The notes below the pieces were generated by a model. It saw only the letters and a program-made list of their open reading frames with translations, searched no databases and was not told the DNA's origin. A stretch of 14,352 nucleotides of DNA, taken from Deltaproteobacteria bacterium. GTDB taxonomy: Bacteria > Myxococcota > Myxococcia > Myxococcales > 40CM-4-68-19. Shown piece by piece: positions 13,866-14,352 of the stretch. A program made the translations under genes and the position numbers. Positions within the stretch are counted from its first letter, which is position 1. Each line of letters starts with the position of its first letter. The DNA lies in assembly GCA_018266095.1 (NCBI GenBank), contig JAFEBC010000664.1, positions 1 through 14,352 of the forward strand, written 5' to 3'.

Positions 13866-14352
13866 TCAGATCCCGTCGAGCGTGGCCTTCCCCGTGAGCG
13901 ACTTGAGGAACGCGATCAGCGCCGCGCGATCCGCGGCAGAGAGCTTGTGCGGATGCAGCTTGGCGTCGAGCCCCGGGTTCGCGATGCCGCCCGCGAGCAT
14001 GTGATCGACCGCCTCCTCCAGCGTCGCCGCGCTGCCGTCGTGGAAGTACGGCGCCGTCTTCTCCACGTCGCGCAGCGAGGGCGTCTTGAACTTCCCGTCG
14101 TCCTCCGGCTTCTTGCTCGCGTCCATGCGGCCGTGGTCCTTGAACGCCTTCGCCTTCTCGTCCCAGCCGATGCCCACGTCGTGGAACTGCGTGTCGCTGT
14201 AGAGCGGCGGCGCGTGGCAGAGCGAGCAGCCGACCTCCTTGAAAACCTCGCCGCCGTGCTTCACCTCGGCCGTGACCGCGTTCGCGTCGCCCTTCTCGAA
14301 CAGGTCATACGGCGCGTTCCCGCTCTGCAGCGCGCGCAGGAACGACGCCAGC
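13866..14352 (-). CDS. Di-haem cytochrome c peroxidase / MauG-family protein, C-terminal part (partial)
   Basis: The last 161 residues of a periplasmic di-haem protein whose 5' part lies beyond the window edge. The reading frame is open from 14351 down to TGA at 13868-13866. Visible residues begin LASFLRALQSGNAPYDLFEKG, then a c-type haem site CSLCH (42-46 of the visible part), YSDTQFHDVGIG, TPSLRDVEKTAPYFHDGS (90-107) and LEEAVDHM, whose Met118 could be the distal haem ligand as in bacterial CcpA. It ends LSAADRAALIAFLKSLTG, the usual C-terminal helix. Family members reduce hydrogen peroxide or oxidise protein or small-molecule partners; MauG-like and CcpA-like roles cannot be separated from this half. 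The GTG at 14264 is internal, not the start. Confidence 0.92.
   Translation of the reverse strand, partial: LASFLRALQSGNAPYDLFEKGDANAVTAEVKHGGEVFKEVGCSLCHAPPLYSDTQFHDVGIGWDEKAKAFKDHGRMDASKKPEDDGKFKTPSLRDVEKTAPYFHDGSAATLEEAVDHMLAGGIANPGLDAKLHPHKLSAADRAALIAFLKSLTGKATLDGI

Overview
The window is about 70% GC, densely packed and almost entirely coding, with no gene-free stretch over 150 bases. GC- and CTG-rich codon use, a RegA/PrrA-like response regulator, a TonB-dependent receptor paired with a lipoprotein, several large lipoproteins of unknown function, an FHA protein and a MauG/CcpA-type di-haem protein together suggest Myxococcota (former Deltaproteobacteria). This is inference from gene content, not a phylogenetic result. 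I see no RNA gene, CRISPR array, insertion sequence or integrase.

Layout. Bases 1-34 look like the last codons of a protein, probably the sensor kinase that partners the response regulator (105-677). Two convergent genes follow on the minus strand: a 100-residue small protein and an AbiEii-type nucleotidyltransferase, joined by a GTGA stop/start overlap. They look like a toxin-antitoxin style pair of lower GC than the surroundings. Divergent from them is a YbiT-type ABC-F ATPase (1769-3367). Next is a two-gene plus-strand unit: an outer-membrane TonB-dependent receptor with an unusual N-terminal TonB-C-like domain, then a lipoprotein whose ATG overlaps the receptor stop (TGATG).

A minus-strand YedA/EamA-type exporter meets that lipoprotein tail to tail; the two stop codons share one CTAG. 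Upstream of the exporter is a minus-strand aromatic amino acid gene with unusual domain order: prephenate dehydratase, degenerate ACT, then chorismate mutase. Two identical 12-bp palindromes 53 bp apart flank the exporter start and look like a paired operator. The aromatic gene diverges from a double-FHA gene across 19 bp that hold a symmetric -10 element; its geometry predicts leaderless transcripts in both directions.

The right end carries two large secreted lipoproteins built from internal repeats (five beta-rich repeats in one; a duplicated Cys-paired module plus a Cys-rich tail in the other) and, convergent, the C-terminal part of a di-haem cytochrome c peroxidase/MauG-family protein cut by the window edge.

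Most likely to reward follow-up are the paired palindromic operator at the exporter, the mirror-image leaderless promoter, the inverted-order PDT-ACT-CM enzyme, the nucleotidyltransferase with a non-AbiEi partner, and the receptor carrying its own TonB-C-like domain.
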